From: Cliona cf. orientalis
Taxonomy: Eukaryota > Porifera > Demospongiae > Clionaida > Clionaidae
Length of the DNA stretch: 64,000 bases
Assembly (NCBI GenBank): GCA_963930775.1
Contig: OZ005697.1
Coordinates: forward strand, 6,036,292 to 6,100,291
Reading direction: 5' to 3'
Position 1 is the stretch's first letter. Every line of letters starts with the position of its first letter. Position numbers and translations under genes: made by a program. The notes below the pieces were generated by a model. The model saw only the letters and a program-made list of their open reading frames with translations. It was not told the DNA's origin and did no database searches. This document shows positions 10,300-22,669 of this stretch, piece after piece.

Positions 10300-12690
10300 G
10301 CGCTCGTCCTACTTGCCTTGGGGGCCGGGGTGTGGTGCAACGCTAAATCCGGTAAGCTCACTGCATCCTAACCAATTATTGGCTTGTGCGCGCGCTGAGC
10401 GAGGAAATTCCTGCACTCACGTGTGTCCCTAGTTAGTGTAGTGCAAGGTGTAACTGGACACCATTGAGACCTAGTCCATGCAGGTATTATCCTGACTGCT
10501 GAGATAGAGATCAGACTCATTAGAGTTAGACCAAATGCTAGTAGACATCAACCTAAAGCACAGAAATGCACTAAAATTATAATAATGACATATTAGCATA
10601 TGTGACCCTCCACGAGGAAACGAACCTGCATAATGTGCCAGAATTTGAGTTAAGGCCACCATTACCAACTACAACCTTTGAACTATTGCTCCAGCAAATT
10701 TGAAGTCTCTAGCCTGTGTAGTAGTCATGGAGATATGAGCAAACATATATCCGGATTGCCGGTACTGTTAAAAGTTTTCAGCAATGAGCATTGCTACGTA
10801 CATTGCACGCGGAAGTTAAGTCCATATATTCGCCATTTATGCAAAATATGTTGCCCCACCCACTTGGAAAGAGCTAGATGGCTGCCAAAACATTGGAAAG
10901 AGAGCAGTAGCCGGCGTTTCGATGGTAAAGAATGAACAGATAAGCACTGATGTCTATAGATCGTTAGTATAAAAAAAATCAAAGAAAGAAGTGACTGGAG
11001 AGTTTTTTTTTTCTGTGCAGCTGCCATATTTGCCTACATATTGCTAACTTTAAGATTCTGGATACAAATAGGAAATGTACTGTTTAATACCATTGGCCTG
11101 AGAAGCTACCACCAGAGCAAAAACATTATAGACTGTAGTAGTCCAATGATGTTGATCACCAGTGTACTTGTACTCCAGTCTACATGCCATGACCATCATG
11201 AGTACAAGTAGTACCTGGAGCCAGTGGACAAGCCTCCATGTAGTCACCTTTATGGATCTGAGCGTTGCCAGCACTCACCTTTTCCGACTTTCATGCCACT
11301 GAGTTGTCATTCTGATTTCAGATCGATTGCGTGCATTGAGTGTATACTATATGCATGATGACCATTACCTTACGCATTCAATATTTAACTCTCTCCTCAC
11401 TGAAATGTTCACCGCATAGTACACATACATACATGTACAAAACACAAAGTATAAAACCGCTTCCTGTTTCTCATGTATTCGGGGCTTGTTCAGGCTCGCC
11501 CCAAATTATTACAGCTAGCTACGTATCATAAAGTAATTTGACATTTAACCCTCGCCACAAGTAGGCGGAGGGTTACTGCAATCATTTGGTGATTTTTATC
11601 CATCCATCCACCCATCCGTCCCTGGTAAGGGTCGTCTGAGAGAAAGTATGCATTTGAGGTATATCCGGCATCAAGGAAGAGTGGTCACGTTAAGTCCTAC
11701 CCGGTGGTGTAGTAGTGTACAGCTGTTACCAGTCTGTGTTTACATGGCACCTACCTACCTCAGCTTAGACTGATTGCCATTCTGTGCCTGCTTTCAAGTG
11801 CATTATTTAGTTTCACAGAGGCTTTCAGTTCATATAGTGACATAGCCAGGTGCCTTCCCCCAGCCTATTCAGGTGCAGCGTATGTAGTTCAATACTCCTG
11901 ACATGCATACACACAGTGAACCAATGCTTAGATCTACTTGTACTATGGTAGCCATATAGATCAAAGGCAATGCCAGCTGTATAAACCAAACATAGTAAGG
12001 ATGAGGTGACTATAAGTAATTTATGACCCTCAGATCGCGCTATAACATGTTATAGCACACTACTTATAGCACGCATTCCTGTGGATTTTACCTAGCAACA
12101 GCCACCACGAATAATTTACAGCCAGAATAGAAAGCATAGGCTTCCGGTCGCTGGAGTGCCATAGGCTGTCGAAAGATCGGATGATGATCCAAAACAGCTA
12201 CCTATTCACAGAGAAGGCAGATCAGTGCCCCCTGTATGGACACTAAGCCAGGCACTGTGCTGTACAGCTCAGTGCGACTCAGGGGCCTGCCATGCCATGC
12301 CATGTCGGCCTTCTTGCTATGATATCCATGCAGCTACGTACCTACAGCTGGTTTGCAAACCTGCATATTGATCTCAAGATTAGTGTGATCATCTGTAGAG
12401 GATCCTGGTGGTAGCTAGCAGGTGGCGATCCCATAATAGTAGCGGTTCAAATTTTTAAAGAGCCCATAGGTAGAAGCAGGTTTTCTGCGCACTCGGTTTG
12501 AATGACCAGCCATCCTCATTTTCAAACCAGCTAGATCCATGTATCCACCAAATAAAATAGCTTTATCTACATGGTAACTGGGCTGGGTTTATAGACGCTT
12601 GCATGATCTTTTCTCTTAGTTGTCTGCAAAAGTTTACAGTGTGACATAAAGTAGCTACCTCAAGCATGATCATAGTACAAATTGATTATA
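10300..12690. other. Gene-free stretch
   Basis: No confident exon. A minus-strand frame at 11274-11050 (74 codons) has a hydrophobic segment but no family match. The last exon of the Ras-like gene should lie in or near this stretch, but I could not choose one. A polypyrimidine/A10 site near 11000 is a possible acceptor. Confidence 0.35.
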
Positions 12691-12696
12691 GAACAC

Positions 12697-12769
12697 CCAC
12701 TCGTAGGATTAGCAGTTTATACTACGAGTGCGAAGCACGAGTAGTATAAATCGCTAATACCACTCGTGG
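12697..12769. repeat. Hairpin CCACTCGT...
   Basis: About 34 bp (CCACTCGTAGGATTAGCAGT and onward) pair with the following reverse complement, with a few mismatches around a GCGAAGC turn. A small foldback, probably a MITE. Confidence 0.65.
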
Positions 12770-12843
12770 TTGTACTGTAACCTATATTATGCGTGCATGC
12801 ATGTAGCAGTAAGGGTTCTGCACTCCTGTGCATTCACTGTTAC

Positions 12844-15800
12844 CTGATCTATCCTTGCTGGCCTTCTCCCCTATCTTCTTTATTTCTTTCTGTTCAAAAA
12901 ATAAAATAATAATGCCATCATTGTAAATGATACTCATGCTATTACTTAAAGTACTCCAGGCAAGCATCCACTGCTAGGTGCTCGGTATTTGCTGATGCGC
13001 CAAATATCAAGGGAACAGTGTAGCAGTCTACGGTGGCCGAGAAGGACACTGTACTATTTTGATGACTCAAACAAGGGTCACCACACTTGTTCCACTACCC
13101 TCAGCGCTGATTGAAAATCTGTACTCTACATGTACAGTGAGGGTTGTCGAGTGCCTCATTCTAGCACCCTCTTTCCTCATCCGATCAGTAGATCCAATTA
13201 GCACCGCTGAGGATCGTGGAACGAGGGTGGTGACTCTCACTCTAGAGTACAGCAATAGATCCATTTCTAATCAGCGTCGAGGATCGTTAAATGAAGGTGT
13301 TGACCCTTGTTCGACGATCCTCGCTCTAACAACTTACATACTAAATAGTTACCACCTTTCTTGCCTCACCTGTCTTCTAATCAACCGCACAAGAGTATAA
13401 AATGCAGCCGTAACACCTTCTCCTGAATGAGCTGCTGTTTCAATGTAAGGTATGTTATGACTTCTGGCAAAACTTCGGGCAACATCTACATCAATCTCCC
13501 TATCACCCGAATGATATTTGTTTCCTATTACTGCAATATGTGTGCAATAATATTATGTACATAAGTTTGTGAAGCACATGTTCTGTCTAAGTAGACCGAA
13601 TAGTACTTATATCCCAGCAATAGACCACACTACAGACTTGGTTTAGATGCAGAAAGCATACGCGTGCTATACTCTACACAGGATACAAAACCCTCGGTGC
13701 AAGCGCATGAACTGAGCAGTTGCATGTCCAGAGAGGACCACTACTGTAACACTGCAATGCAAGTACATCAATGCTATATAGGAAGAGCCAAAGGAGTAAC
13801 CATAAGAATGCATGCTGCACACGATTAATAAGTAGTTGTAACAGTATCACATCCTGTGTCAGCAGTTTCGGCATACACAGAGAGCCAAGAAGCTAACCTG
13901 TTAGTGTGCTATGATTAGTAATGAGCTAGTCATCTTGTTGGATCTATGGCTAACTACACACACTTTTCGTGTTGAAAAGAAGCCATTGCTGTCTCGTTTG
14001 TCCATCAAAAGCTCCCCAGGGAGTGAGGAAGATGTTGGTGACCAGCAAATGATGCCACAACTCTCAACTGAAGTGTTTTCAGCAAAAGCCACATGATAAA
14101 ACCTAGAAAACACCATGAAGAACCCTATGATAAGGTGATACCTTGTTTTCGAGGTACAAACGATGCAAGCGGCAGATTTCTGGTAACAGACAGACAGACA
14201 GACAGATAGACAGGACGGACAGACTCACAGACTGAACGAGTACCGTAACCCTTTCGGCGCATGCTTGCCAAGGGTTTATTTGATTTGCACTTGCCACGTG
14301 CACAAGCCTAGTGTGCCACGCTTTTCTAAACAAGTATTATCATCGACGAAACTGACGCTGATTGAAGAGCCTAATACTAGTAGTAGAGATAGACAGCTAT
14401 TCAAAACACTTGGAGTTATATAACTATAGCTAGACTCAGCCAACCTCCTCAATCAATGAGTTCAGTTGATTGTTCATGTTGGATGATTCTTTGTCTTGTC
14501 ACTATCAATGTTGAATTTATTTCTATGGAGAAGCTTAATTTTTTCCACGGATAGGAGCTTTTTGACGGTATGTGCAGGAATTAAGCTGACAACCCAGTCA
14601 GTAATGCAATGATCAAAACTGATTATCCCCCACCCCCTATATGAGGATAGTGAATTTCTCCCACATGCATACAATAATATTTAAATTAGTATAAGGACAG
14701 CACCAATGGGTCACCATCGACAGGTGCATGATAAGAGAATAGCAAGCATAGGGATGTATAGTGGATGTGATTATCCCTACAAATCTTGTTAGTGTACTTT
14801 TTGACCCTGCCATCCCTACTTCATCTTTCAATTACATTGTTTTTTTATGCTTGTAATATATACTTCCATAAGTTAAGACACATGAACATGGTTATGGTGC
14901 ATGAGCTCGGTAGTGGTAAGGGTCAGAGACGGTCTGGATACTCCATCGTGGGTGAAAGGACTGCGCAAATATCCAGTTAGCACAAGTGTTGGTGAGTACA
15001 ACATGGATATCCGCAGTTATACATGTACGTGAAACATTGATCGTTCTACGTCTGGTCACACCCAAATGCGCGTATGCAAGTGGTTAAAAATTAATGAGGA
15101 TGACATTTCAACATTAAAGCAAGTTTGTAGCGGGCGATACTCAGGAATGTTGGAGCGTAGTAGCCAAAAGTTCAAGGGCGCACAGAATCAAAATGCTCCC
15201 TTCTTTTCGATTGCACCGGAAATAAACAGTTTGGGGCAGTACTGTGCGGTAATACGCGTGAAATTTGGTATGAAAACCACGCATTTTCGATAATAAACTG
15301 CATGCGTATGTGTTTCCTTTCACCCGGGTATGTAATGCTAGAAAGTACTCTAGGACACACACACCGCGTTCTACGACACTGTAGCAATGTACAGCCACAG
15401 GTATACAAGAGATGTCACAGTCATATAAGTTATAGTACGAGAGCAAGACAGTTCAGTGGTTTATTGACCGAGCTATTGAGCTGCCGAGATCGAGTATAAC
15501 TGATTGGTAGTACTGAACAAAGAAAACTACAAGCCACAGCTAGCGTGTGGCTTGTACGTTTAGTTGTCCTACGGTGAGGCAGTTGTGTGGTACATGTAAG
15601 TAATTTTAGCTGTTGTTGGCATCCTTTGATTTGTATGGCTTCAGTACTACAACACTTAGTATGTCAATAGATGTGACTCACAAACAACTGGTTTATCCTC
15701 CACAAGCTTCAGAAATTTCTGAATCAGATAATCAAATGATGCTCTGTCATTAACTGAGAATACCAGAAGGAAACCATCACCATTCAATACATACTGCTTT

Positions 15801-18800
15801 CTCATAGCGGAGAACTCCTCGATACCAGATGTATCCGATATGTTCAGGACACATTCTTCTCCATCAACTACTGCTTTTTTCATATAGCTGTCCTCAAGTG
15901 TAGGGTCACGGGTAATCTCAAATGTCCCAGTTACAAATCGGTCTATCAGAGTGGACTTTCCTGACACACAACCTGAAGTATTTAATATCATTACATTAAC
16001 AGTTATAATTATTGTGCCCACATACGAGGGCTGAGTTTGAGCTAGGGCGAAGGCAATAATCCCATGCAGCCTGAAGGGGCGTGGTATAAAGCCTACTATT
16101 GCATAGTCTGGTGAGCTAGCCTCTCCTCTCTTCCTTCGCATATGCAAGAAGAGATGAGGGGCTATATACCTCACCAGACTATCGTAAGGCATCCGCATTA
16201 CTATAGCAATGCATCCCGTATTGATATCATCTGACCACAATCATAGCAACTATAGCAGGTCCATGGTGACCGTATGACATCATACCAGTTGAGTTACAGC
16301 TAGCCAGCTGTGCAGCTGACAGCGCATTTGTATGCTAATAATAGTGATGATTCTACCTAGCTTCTTGACTCTTGGATCCTTCTTGACTATTGTAAGGCAT
16401 CTGTAACTATAGCAATGCATCCCGTATTGATATCATCTGATAGCAACTAGAGCAGCTCCATAGTGACTGTATGACGTCATACCAGTTGAATGTACCAGCT
16501 AATTACAGCTAGCCAGCTGTGTAGCTATGTAGCTAGCAGCACATTTGTACGCTAATAACAATGATGATTCTACCTAGTTTCTTGGTTCCTACAGTGACAA
16601 TACCTCAAATGCTGGGCATTTTTGCTTGTTTTTCATTTTTAATCTAAGGTAGCTAAGCAAAAAATGGCTTGTGTGGCCTACAGTGATTTAGACGTAAACG
16701 GGGACTGTGCATAGCTGAAACAGGCAGCATCAAACTTACTGGACTTTGTTATAGTACAATCGTTTAGCAGTGCATGATAGAGAGCCAGATTATATTAATT
16801 TTACAAGGTAGGCTAGCTATGATCGTTAATATCAGATTACAAAAATAACATTATTATAAACTAGAGCTCTATAGAGCACATACCCCATGCGCACATTGCG
16901 CAATCTATAGGTCTGCTTTTGTTGTTGCTTGGTTGTTGACCCCATAAGCTCCTGGTTGTATAATACAGGGCTCTTGATCATGTATATCAGCCAAAACATC
17001 ACTGAATCTCTCTCTGCACCAGATCTAGACTAGGTAAATCAGTGGCGTAGCCAAGGGCGGGCCTGGTAGGGCCTAGGCCCTACCAATCATCATCTGGGCC
17101 CGAGCATTCAACATCCCTTGCCATACAATTTGAACATAGATAATATTATGTATGATTTGAACAAGTTTTCATGATAAACTTACAGAATATAAGGGAAAAA
17201 CGAGCTGCTCCTATGCCTGATGGAACCTGAATTTTCTAAAAAGCATCAAAAAGGGACAAACCAACACGAACTCTGACTTTAACTAGCATATTTTCAGAGA
17301 AATACACGACTCCAATAATTAGTGGGTGTGGTCAAACTTTGCACATGCGCAACTGTGGCCCTATACCAGATCAATAGCTCTAGCTACGCCACTGCATGGG
17401 TAAATATAGATATCTTACATTCTGATTTGATGGGGTTTTGCATTCCAGTCTGCGGATAGCCACCAGCCAAACGTGTGCCACTAGCATTGTTGACAACCTT
17501 TACCAGTCCATAACTATTCAATGTTATGCATGCGCATGAGCAGAAAGCACAAGGCCTGTATGCATAATGCATTGAGTGGGCACTGTCAATAGGCGTGGTT
17601 ACGAAGGCTAACAAAAAGGCACTATTTGTGACGCTCGTGGAGGTCTACTATAGCACTCACATGCACGCATACACTAGCAATACACAAGTATGTCACTACT
17701 TGTATACTCTACTCATGCATGTACACTGGGCTATATGTACATGACATTGTAATGTTTGTATACGAATTACATCATTATTAAATTTTTGTGGTTGGCCGTT
17801 TTAATTATATTCTCATCAAAATTTGTATTCTTGTGGGGACAGTCAGAATTGTTTGAGCATAGTATAGGCATTATTCAATTTTAACCAGACTCTCCTCTTC
17901 CTGTGAGGATTGGCTACTTTACAGACTAATAATTTTTTATCTCCCACTTGCATGATCCTTAAAAAAAATCAACTAGAAATAGAAGTACAATTGGAGTGGC
18001 CTTGGTTCTAATGGATACTGCACCACAAAATGGGGTTGTGCCGTAGCGAGCATCCCTCCTGAGTTCTCCCTGTCAATTATCGGGCTGGGCCATGAAACAA
18101 GTTATCCAGCATATATGATTGTTGGGGCGAGATTGAGCGAGCTCCACACTAATCAGTACTACGAGAAAACCGCTGTACTTATGCATGTATGTATGTATGT
18201 ATGTAGCGATACATCAAACACGTGCTCGCTAGCTCATAGCGCACGCGCATAATCATCGTGGTAAAGATCGTCAACGTTGGCCGCATTTAACTCTAATAAT
18301 ATAGCTCACCAAAAGATGCAGCTCGCATCCATTCGATCGAGTAGACTGCTAGAAAACAAGAAAAGGCAAGGCATCAGTACAAGTATCTACAGCAAAATTG
18401 AAGGCTAGGCCTAATATAGTCTGGGTGCAAGGACTACGTTAAGATCTAATTTCAGTAGCTAGCTAGCTGTACAATTCTGTAGCCACCATGATTCCGAGTG
18501 AAGCGAGGTTCCCACTCGGGTCCTGGTTGCACTTACGAGGTTTCCCAAATTTCAAAAATATCGCTTTCGGCCACCAGAGCAACACAGACCAGCCTTTGCA
18601 GTTTGTCAACTGTTGATCAGATTGCTAACCTGCTGCCAAGTGTACAAAGCCGTGCAATGCTTCATCTTGCCTAAGTGTATGTACCCCATTTGAAAAATTG
18701 TGTGCCTCCCTTAAAGCCCGCACTCCACTGTCACAGTTGGGGCCCCCATTTCATTACTACTCACAGATTGGCTGACAATCGGCCCACTCTTTAAACATGT

Positions 18801-21800
18801 CCGACGTTGAAACTGACAACCTAACTAAAATTTGGACTTACTGTGTGGGCGTACTATTGCGTCCGTGGAACTATTTCCACATACGCTGTAGTCCCTTTGT
18901 CAGCTCCTTCACAAACACAGAAGATGTCAAAAGTTGATCGCTATCCAATACTAAACTTTCAGACTCCTACACTTAACTAGCACCTCGCCAGAGGCGGCCA
19001 AACAGATCTACAGAATGCAAGGATTTTAGCACTCTCTGACTCGTATTGAGGCAACCTTGCCCCACCCTAGCTATATTTATATAGCTAGAGCCTCAATGTA
19101 CGGGCACGGCACGGCCCTCAGCAGTCGGCATAACAGCCAGCTCAGTAGTGACAAAGATAGTCGATAGAATCAATAATAGCAATACTAGTACTAGAGTCTC
19201 ATCGCTACTTGGCCGCCTGAAACAGCTCTATCGCCTAGGCAAGTTAACGAGGGGCGTGGCTACTACTTTTACGCCCACACACGAACTTCGGCACCTCCTA
19301 TCTATACTTACTGTATATAGTTGCACTCATGCAATAAAAAAGAATAGAAACAAGTGTAAAAACGATTGAATAAAATTGAAGGATGAAGTAGGGATGGCAA
19401 TGCCAAAAAGTACACAAACAAGATTTTTAGGGATAAGAGATAATAATCACAACCACTATACGTACATCCCTACGCTAGCTTTTTGAGTAGCATGAGGATC
19501 ATAAATACCGTAGGACGGATTTTAATTGCGTAGTTTAATAATTGCGTTCTGGTCAAGTCAGGCCAAATTGTGAATTCAATAATTGCGATGGACGACCCCG
19601 TACCGTACAGTAGTATACGTGCACGTTTTCTATTAATTGCGAAACGTAGAAAAACTCGCAATTCGCAATTAATAGATACTCGCAATTAAAACCCAACCTA
19701 CGGTAATCAATAAAATTACTGACAGGGAGAACATGAATTTCTCTAGTCTATCAAGCTAGACCCCTTTTTCGCCTGACGACCTTTACCCACTCTATCCACA
19801 CGCGCGAAAAAGGGTCTAGCAAAGGTCAGGTTTAATCAAATTTTGTCTGGCCAATCAGATTCAGCTTTTGAAATTCATGCAAGCAATTCATGCGTGGGTG
19901 TAGAGTAGCAGTTGGCAAAAACAGGCACTAGACTAGGCCTACTATGCTTTTAGTGTTTTTAGAGCTTACTTTCAAACATAATAACATCAGACTGGGCCAT
20001 CTGCTGCTGTTCTCTCACTTTTGAGCCAAGCGCGCACTCGTATGGCTTCACCAAATGAATTGCATTCCAACACTGACCATTGCTAGACCCTTTTCGCGTG
20101 TGGATGGAGTAGGTAAAGGTCGTCGGGCGAAAAAGGGTCTAGCTTGATAGACTAGAATTTCTCCCACATGAAAGTCAAGAACACTCCAAGGATAGCATGC
20201 CTTGAATAAGTCAACATCAATAGGTCTGTAATTGTTATAATCAAGAAAAGCAAGCATAGGGATGTACGTATAGTGGTTGTGATTATCTCTTATCCCTAAA
20301 AATCTTCTTTGTGTACTTTTTGGTATTGCCATCCATACTTCATCCTTCAACTTTATTCAGTTACTTTTACATTAGTAGGGTCAAATAGATGTTTATGTAA
20401 AAGTATAGAAATTGCCATGATTATATCATGGGAAGATTTTATGTGACTTGTTCCTTGGGTTAATCATGGGAAGATTTTATGTGACTTGCACCTTGATTTA
20501 ATCATGGGGACATTTTACGGCACATGTAATGAAAGCCCAGTTTTTAAATGGATTGTATACATGGGAAGATTTTACGTAAGGTCAAAGTACTTACGTAAAA
20601 TCTTCCCATATAATAGGATCCAAGAATACAGTAATCAGGTGAGGATTTATGTGTGGACTTTGACCTCACGTAAAATCTCCCCAGGTAAATAACAGATTAT
20701 ACTCTGGGCTGACATTATTGAAATTTGATCCAGCCATACACAGAGACCTTTGACCTCGCGTAAAATCTTCCCATATAATAGCATTAGAGAATACAATAAT
20801 CAAGTGAGGATTTATGTGTGAACTTTGACCTCACGTAAAATCTCCCCAAGTAAATGACAGATTACACTCTGGGCTGATATTATTGAAATTAGATTCTACC
20901 CGCCATGCCTATATTATAGCTAATACTACCAAGTATTTTTTGGGGGGGGGGGGGGGGGCATCAATACAGATAGCTATATATAACAGTATAGTTACCTACT
21001 GTAACAGTACTTGTATTATCTGATAGTTCATGTGTGATAGCTAACAATATAAGATCACATGAAATTATTACAATAATTATAATCATTAACAGTTATGATT
21101 CTGATAATGAATAAGGAGTTAGCTGCTATATAACCGTTGCATTTGTAGCTACTCAACAAACTCAAGGTCCTCATCATCCAGTCCTGCATTCATAATGTAC
21201 TGCTTCTTTGTCAGTATGGAAGTATATTCCATATTTTTCTGTTATTCCATTATAATATTATTATGATGAAACTCAACCAGAGACAGACAAGATTGAGAAA
21301 CAGGCACATGGTAAACTTGCAATAAGCCATAACTATGTCACATCTAGATACCTGACATGCAGAATCCCGCGCCCGCTTAAAAGAACAACCAACCAGATTA
21401 ATTTCAAAGAGTGCATACTAGGTGGAGCTGCTAGATCTGCAGAGTGGTGTCACTGTGCATTAGCATTCAACTACGCATGCGCATGCGCAAGCAGCTGCCG
21501 CTAGCCACGCCCACGCTAATAATACCTGGCATTATGATTAGCATCTTCGAGTCTCTGGTTAATTTGAACAATTTGTCATAGCACTCGGCCTAGAAACTGG
21601 CAAGTACAATGTAGCTAGCTATAGTTTAATAAACAGTGTAGTCTATAATAATATGCATGACATTGCTGTAGCTATGCCCCTGCATGCAACCTATACTGTT
21701 CTATTAATTTATTATATGATACAGAGATAAACAAACTTGACACACCAGCCGGGTAGCTATGATATAGGTATAGCTACGTACCTGGTTATTGATTGTCCAC

Positions 21801-22669
21801 CCCCCCCCCCCCCAGGCCCACGGTTAGCATTAGATTTTATGTGGATCAAAGGTCTCTGTGTACGGCACAATCATATTATTTCGATATTGTCAGCCCAGAG
21901 TGTAATTTGTTATTTACTTGGGGAGATTTTACATGAGGTCAAAGTTCACACATAAATCTTCACCTGATTATTGTGTTCTCTGATGCTATTATATGGGAAG
22001 ATTTTACGTGAGGTCAAAGGTCTCTGTGTATGGTTGGATCAAATTTCAATAATGTCAGCCTAGAGTATAATCTGTTATTTACCTGGGGAGATTTTACGTG
22101 AGGTCAAAGTTCACACATAAATCCTCGCCTGATTATTGTGTTCTCGGATCCTATTATATGGGAAGATTTTACGTAAGTACTTTGACCTACGTAAAATCTT
22201 CCCATGTATACAATCCATTTAGCAACTGGGCTTTCATTATATGTGCCGTAAAATGTCCCCATGATTAAATCAAGGTACAAGTCACGTAAAATCTTCCCAT
22301 GATTAACCCAAGGAACAAGTCACGTAAAATCTTCCCATGATATAATCATGGCAATTTCTATACTTTTACATAAAGAACTGTAGGACCCATTTGTAGTGAC
22401 AATAGACTGAATCAGGTGACCAACAGATAGCTGCTTGTACTGCTGTATGTACTATGGATCGAAGGTAGTAGAGGGGGTATCCCAATCCTCCCCCTCTACT
22501 AAGTCTAAGAGCGAAGGCTCGCACCTCGATGATTTACATCACCCTAGTAAATTATATAAAATTCGATCACTGGGCTATCTGATGACCAATGATCGGATTT
22601 TTAATAATATCATATCATGCTAACACAGCACATACCAAAAACGACGAGGTTGTAAACGTTATTTTCCAT
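12844..22669 (-). CDS. Divergent Ras-like GTPase, altered nucleotide-binding motifs (3' end not found)
   Basis: Exons: 22669-22636 (from ATG), 15972-15682, 13530-13370 and 12889-12844, all phase-consistent. The protein aligns to Ras/Rap along its length. G2 is intact (DPTLEDSY). Other boxes are altered: G1 joins as VVFGCVSGKST, one residue short of GX4GKS; G3 is DTSGIEEF (Ras Q61 position is Ile, A59 is Ser); G4 is LIGNKYH instead of NKxD; G5 is ETAAH instead of ETSAK. A basic tail (KEIKKIGEKASKDRS) follows. The final exon and any CAAX box are unresolved; reading through the last donor gives a stop at 12784 without CAAX. The link to exon 1 across 6.7 kb rests on phase and sequence. An in-frame ATG at 22816 would add 49 residues, partly from a transposon end. 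It could be a pseudo-GTPase. Confidence 0.72.
13058..13325. repeat. Foldback with ACAAGGGTCACCAC ends
   Basis: Two diverged arms pair in inverted orientation; ACAAGGGTCACCAC and AATCAGCG blocks recur. Long open frames on both strands come from this symmetry. It lies in the Ras-like gene's third intron. Confidence 0.5.
14741..14834. repeat. Solitary arm of the GATGAAGTAGGGATGG element
   Basis: This matches the right arm of the element at 19354-20372 (AGCAAGCATAGGGATGTA ... CATCCCTACTTCATC). I see no partner arm nearby. Confidence 0.6.
16179..16590. repeat. Two-copy tandem duplication, about 205 bp each
   Basis: Copies start at 16179 (CTATCGTAAGGCATC) and 16386 (CTATTGTAAGGCATC). Both contain GCAATGCATCCCGTATTGAT and CATACCAGTTGA and end near TTCTACCTAG. 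Lies in intron 1 of the Ras-like gene. Confidence 0.75.
17040..17394. mobile_element. hAT-like MITE with CAGTGGCGTAGC ends
   Basis: The ends CAGTGGCGTAGC and GCTACGCCACTG are the terminal sequence widely seen in hAT-type elements. About 355 bp with no transposase. An 8-bp duplication is not clear next to the ends. Confidence 0.62.
18491..19095. repeat. Copy 2 of the 0.6-kb dispersed direct repeat
   Basis: Same family and orientation as 9671-10255. It carries an extra short TATATTTATA insertion near its end. It lies in intron 1 of the Ras-like gene. Confidence 0.8.
19506..19705. mobile_element. TACCGTA-type MITE (200 bp), nested
   Basis: The ends TACCGTAGGACGGATTTTAA and TACCGTAGGTTGGGTTTTAA (right end read inverted) show about 25 bp of inverted repeat. 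Inside there are further AATTGCG repeats. Confidence 0.72.
19744..20154. mobile_element. MULE-like element with 9-bp duplication, nested
   Basis: The inverted ends TAGTCTATCAAGCTAGACCC are flanked on both sides by GAATTTCTC (19735-19743 and 20155-20163). The start TAGTCT and the 9-bp duplication match the elements at 2837 and 59822. Each arm contains a GGTCGTCA-type motif. Confidence 0.87.
20392..22374. repeat. Two-kb long inverted repeat with internal palindromes
   Basis: The left arm 20392-20895 is matched in reverse complement by 21828-22374. Each arm carries about eight TGGGAAGATTTTA/TAAAATCTTCCCA units, several facing each other to form palindromes, such as the pair around 20560-20611. 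The loop 20896-21827 holds a G17 run (20942), a C14 run (21800) and the last exon of RAPGEF1. Transcribed, it could form a very long hairpin. Confidence 0.9.

Larger units (their letters stand above)
19354..20372. mobile_element. Composite inverted-repeat element hosting two nested insertions
   Basis: The outer arms of about 120 bp (TGAATAAAATTGAAGGATGA near 19367 and its reverse complement ending near 20360) enclose two other elements, 19506-19705 and 19744-20154. Without these the element would be about 400 bp. A lone arm of the same family lies at 14741-14834. Confidence 0.7.

Noticed and set aside
13059..13400. Frames on both strands over the same interval
   Set aside because: They mirror each other because the DNA is an inverted repeat.
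20420..22370. CRISPR-like repeats
   Set aside because: Units vary, face each other and lack unique equal-length spacers; this is a eukaryotic inverted repeat.
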